Source: Diphasiastrum complanatum
Lineage: Eukaryota; Streptophyta; Lycopodiopsida; Lycopodiales; Lycopodiaceae
Direction of reading: 5' to 3'
NCBI GenBank assembly: GCA_029204225.1
Contig: CM055100.1
Span: forward strand, 14,030,538-14,094,537
DNA length: 64,000 bases
Position 1 is the stretch's first letter. Each line of letters starts with the position of its first letter. The notes below the pieces were generated by a model. That model had not been told where the DNA came from, ran no database searches, and saw only the letters and a list, made by a program, of their open reading frames with translations. The translations under genes and the position numbers were made by a program. Positions 58,898 through 64,000 of this stretch are shown here, in pieces.

Positions 58898-60668
58898 ATG
58901 TGGCATAACTTACATGCTCAGGATCCCTCCTGTCTCTCAACCCGGTTACCGGTCTTTCGAAAATGACAATCTTTGCAAACCCTTTTCTCTTGAACCTCTT
59001 AAAAAATGCAAAGAATTCCTACTGTCTAATGGCGGACTCCTTTGTTTCTTTAGTCATACTTTTTCACCAATAGGTATGTGCATACAAAGATTCAATTTAG
59101 CCAACAATTGCTGGTTTAGTACATGTATCAATATTGCATTGATATCTTCCAGGAACCAACTGTGTTTTTCGTTATAAAGCGTGGCTCCTCTATTGACATT
59201 TGCTACCTCAGGGTAAAGGGATACCCATAAGATAGAACCAAACAAAGATTCATAAAAAATTTCTTACAAATGAACTGGCAGGATCGATCTCAGAGCCAAT
59301 TATAGCTGTAAGAAACAAAAAAAATCGTATTAAACTTTTGCTTTATGATTATAAACTATAGGCTGCAATGGATTGAAAATAAGTGTACAAAAAACTTGAC
59401 TGAAAGAAAGAGTCTCTGTCTGCTGTACATTTTGCATGCTATTTCTTTAGCCCTTACAGATCCCACTTGCTTGAGAGTGAAAAATTTGTATTAACAAACT
59501 ATCATCCAGACGTGTTGAAAAACCTGTTATAACTCATTAAGAGTACCATTACTAGATTTCATTTTGACCTGATAACACAGTTCTTAAGTCAGATGAGTTT
59601 TGATAATTTTGGCTCGATAATTGTAATCTGATAGCTAATTTGAGGGCGAAAACGAAAAACTGTGCAAAGGATTGAAAAAAAGAAGTTTGTCAGCACTTGA
59701 AATGGGGGTCAGGCTGCAATAAGTAGCAATCGTGCTATGCATAATCTGAGACCAGGCTGCAATCTGTTCTAGCATAATAGTGCAGAACTGTATGTCCCTA
59801 TTTTTTTAATCTAGGCTGTACTAATGCATGGAGGACTCCATGATATCTGTGGTAATTTGACAGCTTTTTCTGATGTGGTTCAAAATGGCCGATAGAGTTA
59901 TCAGGCTTATTATTGACTGTAGGATAAGGAGAAAATTCACATTTCAAGAATAAAAACTCTGCAAAAGATCGGGAATTAAAGTTTTGAAACTACTAACTTC
60001 CAATAGCCAGCTTAAAAGTGCTGAAAGTCTTGGCCATTCAACAATAAGGTAAACGATTACATACTTATGCTTCATCCGACTAACGTCGTAAAATACGAGG
60101 ATACGAAGGATAGACAGCAGATTCCGGGCCAAAATAGAATTGCTTATGTCCCCATTGAACAATTCACAGAACTAGAATCCAAATGTTCGTCGAACCGAAC
60201 GGGAAATCATGTCACAACAAGGAAAGATAGTAAGAATTTCTGGCAAAAGCAGCTCTGGTGGCATAAAACAATATGATAAATTTTCCACAGCAATCCTGGT
60301 AGGCCATGCTCACGAGCAATGCTTTAATTTTGAACAATTTACGGGAACTGGGAGCGTTTGCAGATGAAGTGTGCGTCGAGGAACGTCCAAGTCATGAGCC
60401 ATAATAGTCAATTACGCAGAGTAAAATGGAAGCAATATTTTGCATCAATTGATTATGTGCGATCATAAATTGCTGTTTTCATGACCGAGCTTTCTTTAAG
60501 ACCAATTCTTGCAGTTAAGGAGACTATCAATGACATATACTACCTCGAGCTTATTCTAAATTTTGCCGAATTTCCATCCACCAAGCTGATTGCACGTGCT
60601 TGCAATCAATCTGCACTGTAGATTTCTCAATTCTCGCATACTAGATCGGGCTAGGAAATAGAAGAGCA
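58898..60668. promoter_or_regulatory. 5' UTR and presumed shared promoter region between divergent genes
   Basis: It lies between the MGGC start (minus) and the candidate transit-peptide start (plus). A possible 38-base non-coding exon on the minus strand is at 59268-59305 (TTTCTTACAG before it, GTAAGAAATT after it). An in-frame Met three codons upstream of MGGC (58906) is preceded by a stop. No TATA box could be assigned with confidence. Confidence 0.35.
59268..59305 (-). other. Candidate 38-bp 5' UTR exon of the EDR2_C gene
   Basis: On the minus strand the segment is bounded by a good acceptor (TTTCTTACAG) and donor (GTAAGAAATT). Its only open phase does not fit the coding exon, so if used it would be untranslated. 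Confidence 0.25.
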
Positions 60669-60751
60669 ATGGCAACCTCAGCCTTCATCTCTCCCTCCTT
60701 GCCCTTATTATCCCTCTCTTCACGATCCTGTCTTCATTTACCTCTCTCTCT
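60669..60751 (+). CDS. Candidate first exon encoding a plastid transit peptide; rest of gene not found
   Basis: The ATG at 60669 is in a strong plant context (AGCAATGGCA). It opens 27 codons plus two bases, ending at CTCTCT|GTGAGC, a plausible donor. The peptide MATSAFISPSLPLLSLSSRS has the features of a chloroplast transit peptide: Met-Ala start, many Ser and Leu, Arg present, no acidic residue. The TC-rich sequence around it is common near plant transcription starts. No second exon was recognised before the window ends, so the gene would need an intron longer than 3 kb or may not exist. It would be divergent from the EDR2_C gene. Confidence 0.35.
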
Positions 60752-60756
60752 GTGAG

Positions 60757-60787
<31 letters not shown>

Positions 60788-61380
60788 CTTGTTCGATCGC
60801 AATTTTATTCATCTAACCCTAATCCTAAATCTGCTCAGCCCTACCCCTAATTAGGACGCGCATGAAACGCCCTGTGTTCTCTTCCTGACCTTTCAAAAAC
60901 CTCACTAGACCTAATTCCCTCTCTACAAAGTTCTGAGAATTAGTCTCTAACCCAAATTTTAGGTTTAAGAAACCTAAAAAAGGACTTGGCCCGTCTCTAC
61001 GTAAGAGGGTACAAACGTTCACCCGTCATTTCAGTTTGGCCAATTGTTCGGACATTAGGTCCTGAGTTCGATACCCCGTCCCGTCCCCCTCCATTCACAT
61101 TAATAATAAAAGCTATCTCGGTTGCCCATCAAATCAAATCTACTGAAAAAGGTCCCATTTGCAATTATTCTTTCCTTGCCAACTCTCACTTTTTTAGTGC
61201 AAAGGGGGCTTATTTCTAGGGTGTTGGGTGGACGGTTTTGATACGACCTTTTAGCTTTAAAGTAGCAAAGGTCACTGAGCAAGTTACTCGTTCTGGAAGT
61301 TACGACGAGACGAGCCTGTAAAGCCAAGAATATGTCGCTACACTATCATTCCCTTCTTCTAAAAGGAATGAGTGTCTTTA
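60752..61380. other. Non-coding; (CT)n run and a tRNA-like A/B-box pair
   Basis: (CT)n occupies 60757-60784. At 61037-61047 TGGCCAATTGT resembles an internal A box, and at 61064-61075 GAGTTCGATACC resembles a B box, 27 bases apart, start to start. A full cloverleaf cannot be drawn, so this could be a tRNA-derived SINE head or chance. Confidence 0.3.
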
Positions 61381-61399
61381 GCTTTGCGACGACATTGAT

Positions 61400-61590
61400 A
61401 AGTTACTGTGATGTGATGATTTGCTTAAAGATGAGGTGTCATTCTTAGATAAGTTTCATGATCATTTGCTTAGGCTTAGAGGTGAGGTGTCATTTTGAGA
61501 TGCGTTATTGGGATTGTTTGCTTCGAGGTGAGGTGTCATCTGTAAGTGAGTTATCGTGATCATTTGTTTAATGTTAAGGTGTCATTCTCA
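61400..61590. repeat. Degenerate tandem repeat, ~4 x 45-50 bp
   Basis: Units contain ATTTGCTT, then GATGAGGTGTCAT or GTGAGGTGTCAT, then a variable tail with AGTTAT or AGTTTCAT. GAGGTGTCAT or AAGGTGTCAT occurs four times in about 160 bases. Copies differ by small insertions. Confidence 0.7.
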
Positions 61591-61851
61591 TCCAAGTTCC
61601 TATGGGTTTAGAATGGAAGCATTTTAGTTTTTATTTCATTTTTAAAAGATTTTGAATTTTGCTTTTACATTGTTTTTGAATGTTTCATGAGAACAAAACA
61701 CATGTGTACCACACATAGATTTGGATTTGCATATATTTATCTCACCTTGTGTTACTCTTATCCAACATTTTATTAGTGAAATTTTTTTGCTTCTGTAGAA
61801 TGGATTTCTATTTTGATTCAAAATTTTGAAGGAAACCTCCATTGGGGGAGA

Positions 61852-61854
<3 letters not shown>

Positions 61855-61892
<38 letters not shown>
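61855..61892. repeat. (GA)n microsatellite
   Basis: An uninterrupted GA run, preceded by an imperfect GGGAGAGAGG stretch. Confidence 0.9.
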
Positions 61893-61895
<3 letters not shown>

Positions 61896-62093
61896 CCTAG
61901 AACATTTACATGTGTGACAGGAAGAGGGGGATTAATGGCCATGCCTAGGTGGCTTAACTGGCCTAAATAGTAGCTCAAAGTTTCTCTTTGCAACTGGTTT
62001 TCTGTAAGGGCGAAGCATAAAGTCTCCTATTTTAGGGGTTTTATTGTCATGGATTTCTTGATTGCTTTTATTGCCTACACATTATGGGAGTAA

Positions 62094-62278
62094 GAGCGTC
62101 TTTCCATGCTCATTTGTTCACCTCAAGAAGTGCATCACGCATTGCTTGGGTGAATTGGAGACTGGTTCTCTCAAAAACCTACAATCTAGAAAATGTGCAC
62201 TCCCGTTCCCTAGGCAATGATTTGTTTCTTTATTAACGCCAAATTCCACAAGTGAACAGGCCACATGGAAAGACGCTC
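62094..62278. mobile_element. Tourist/PIF-Harbinger-like MITE, 185 bp
   Basis: Perfect 15-base terminal inverted repeats GAGCGTCTTTCCATG at both ends, with a further match TGTTCAC just inside. Flanks are TAA (62091-62093) and TAA (62279-62281), the 3-bp duplication typical of PIF/Harbinger. The start GAGC.TCT is like known Tourist ends. No coding capacity. Confidence 0.8.
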
Positions 62279-64000
62279 TAATGTTGTGCCCTAGAGAAGT
62301 CATCTGCACGAGTAATTATGCCCAAAATGCGCTACTCATGCAAGCTCTATGACACTATGCTAGAGGACTTTCACTAGCCTCTCACGCAAGGGTTCATAAG
62401 GGGATGTAATGCCATGTGCTCAAGTTTTGTGTAGATTTTGCAAGCACCTCCATGAGCGGAATATGCATCCACCTTTTTCTCTCCTTCGGAATCTGTCATT
62501 CTCTCTCTAGAATGTGCGTCCTTTCTTCAAAATGTGCATTCTCTCTCCACCTTCTCACCTTGCATTACGTCGTGGAAGTCTCGTGGGCCTCAGGCCTTTT
62601 GTGCAGGTTGGGGCCTTGCCCTCAGGTTCCCGCCCTCAAGCAAGGGCCCTCCCTGCAAGGAAGGCCCTCGGACGGCCATACAACAAGCCCATATCCCTGC
62701 TATTCAAGTCTCCATCATCTTGATTTACTAATCTCCAAGTTCCTATGAACTCCCATCGTAGCGTTCGAGACAACAATCTCTATGTTTTGGCTCAATATCA
62801 ACCGAAGGAGCATCGTTCTACCCACCACTAAGACCTACCCTCTCAATGCACTTAATCCCATTGGATTTTGGAGGCATGGATAGCTCCTCTCTAAGGCCCT
62901 TAGTGTAAGTGCTTTTCAGTGACATAAACAACCAACAAAACCTTTGTTTTTTTTTTTACTCTTTTATTCCCCCAGCACCCAAGGCTGAAATCTGGACGTA
63001 AGAATGACGTGAGGAAAGGAAGCAGTGTGGAAGTGTGGCTGTCAAATTGCAACCTGCTGTGCACTTTCAACTCCATTCCTGCTGGGTAATTACCAAGCCG
63101 TCACACGAAGGCCAAGGCCGTCCTTCAAAACTGCACTGCACTTTTCGGATAGGCGGCCTTGTGGGGTCGCATCTTTTGACCCTTGACTGAACCAATGGAT
63201 CAAAACAATGACGCATCATTTTGTCACGTCAACTGTCAGTGTTGAAAATTTGACTGTCATTGGCCGTCAACCGTAGTATTCAATATTCCAATTTCCTTCT
63301 AAATAATATAAATATAGACTTATAATATATATAATATAATATATGTATTTTACTATTATTATATATAGCTATATGTAGTTGGAGTGCTTCTGAAACGTTT
63401 TTCGAGTTATCCTAAAGTGTTTTTTTTTTTTTTGAGTTTTTTTTAATTAATCATAAAAGGGTTTATATGATTCTATAAAAAATTGTCAAATATTTTATGA
63501 TACCGATTTCTGAAAAAACATGCCGATTCTACTTCTTTACTTTGCTGATTGAAACGATGTTTCCTCATGCTTGCCTAAAAAAAAAACATTTCATTGGAAC
63601 GGGCTTGGAATTATTTACATTGATTTTGGGGGTTTTAGAGGCATAACAATTGCAAGTTGTAATGCATGTCAATGCTCGAGAAACCTTTTTTGAGTCATTC
63701 TTAAAAACCCTAAATTTTTTAAAGCTTTTCAAATATTAGAAGTCTATTAGGGTTTACATGCCTATATAAAAAAGTGTCATAAATTTCATAATATCGAGTT
63801 TTGATAGAGATTGTTGGTTTCATTCCTATACTTGGCCGATTTTTTTGAGCATTAATGTGTGTCAACATTTAGACTTCTTCATAATGAAAGACAAAAAATT
63901 TCATTCAAGTGTCAAGGCAAACCAAAAAGTTAGGCATTTGTTTGAAAATAAATCGAAAAATATATGGAAAGTTGAACATAGGGTCAAATTTTTCTTTCTG
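62279..64000. other. Intergenic or long intron; AT-rich with a degenerate ~290-bp duplication
   Basis: No exon was recognised. Segments near 63390-63580 and 63690-63880 share GGGTTTAYATG, then CTATAAAAAA, GTCAAAT or GTCATAAAT, and GATACCGA- or ATATCGAG-like words, suggesting an old duplication. Poly-T and poly-A runs are at 63420 and 63580. Confidence 0.35.

Noticed and set aside
62416-62748. Three overlapping plus-strand frames of 65-110 codons
   Set aside because: No motif, mutually overlapping, within repeat-rich non-coding DNA; not supported as exons of the candidate gene at 60669.

Overview
This window looks like nuclear DNA of a land plant, most likely a homosporous fern. That placement is an inference from an intronless PLS-class PPR gene of fern style, large transposon-filled introns, long (GT)n/(GA)n/(CT)n runs and abundant Ty1/copia and Ty3/gypsy LTR retrotransposons. 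No organellar, bacterial or viral-genome features were seen. Only two host genes are well supported, plus one candidate first exon; most of the remainder is layered transposon debris.

Left part (1-11 kb): a degenerate Ty3 gag/pol scrap (743-1718), an intact-looking PPR gene on the minus strand (3631-5424) that stops inside its E domain, small tandem arrays (6045-6288), a long hairpin (8561-8654), and the 3' end of a minus-strand chromovirus with integrase, chromodomain, polypurine tract and 3' LTR (8703-10957).

Centre (11-40 kb): two related but broken Ty1/copia elements on the plus strand. Copy 1 has lost its reverse transcriptase. Copy 2 has kept it but carries many stops. Copy 2 ends at 23092, where a Ty3 element of the Tat/Athila type begins (short LTR, tRNA-Asp-type primer site at 23268, gag with four zinc knuckles, pol to 34911, then an accessory 3' coiled-coil region at 36103-38560). 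A complete minus-strand LTR element with no recognisable pol (24959-29703; two ~1.2 kb LTRs; 5-bp target duplication GTCAA) sits inside the gag of that Ty3 element. Its LTRs resemble those of the chromovirus at 8703-9621.

Right part (40-64 kb): simple repeats and a 200-bp tandem duplication, then a nine-exon minus-strand gene (43232-58897). I assembled it exon by exon from splice sites and phases. It encodes a 585-residue protein with an N-terminal MGGC (myristoylation/palmitoylation) motif and a C-terminal EDR2_C/DUF1336 domain. Its introns hold copia and Ty3 fragments and a hAT-like MITE with an 8-bp target duplication. Upstream of it, in divergent orientation, a good start codon opens a short transit-peptide-like exon (60669-60751). 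A Tourist-like MITE (62094-62278, TSD TAA) and several degenerate repeats fill the right end.

The window contains no obvious multi-gene novel system. The most unusual items are the nested non-autonomous element and its leader repeats, the four-knuckle gag with a 3' accessory ORF, the clustered primer-site-like motifs of copia copy 2, and the reconstructed EDR2_C gene.
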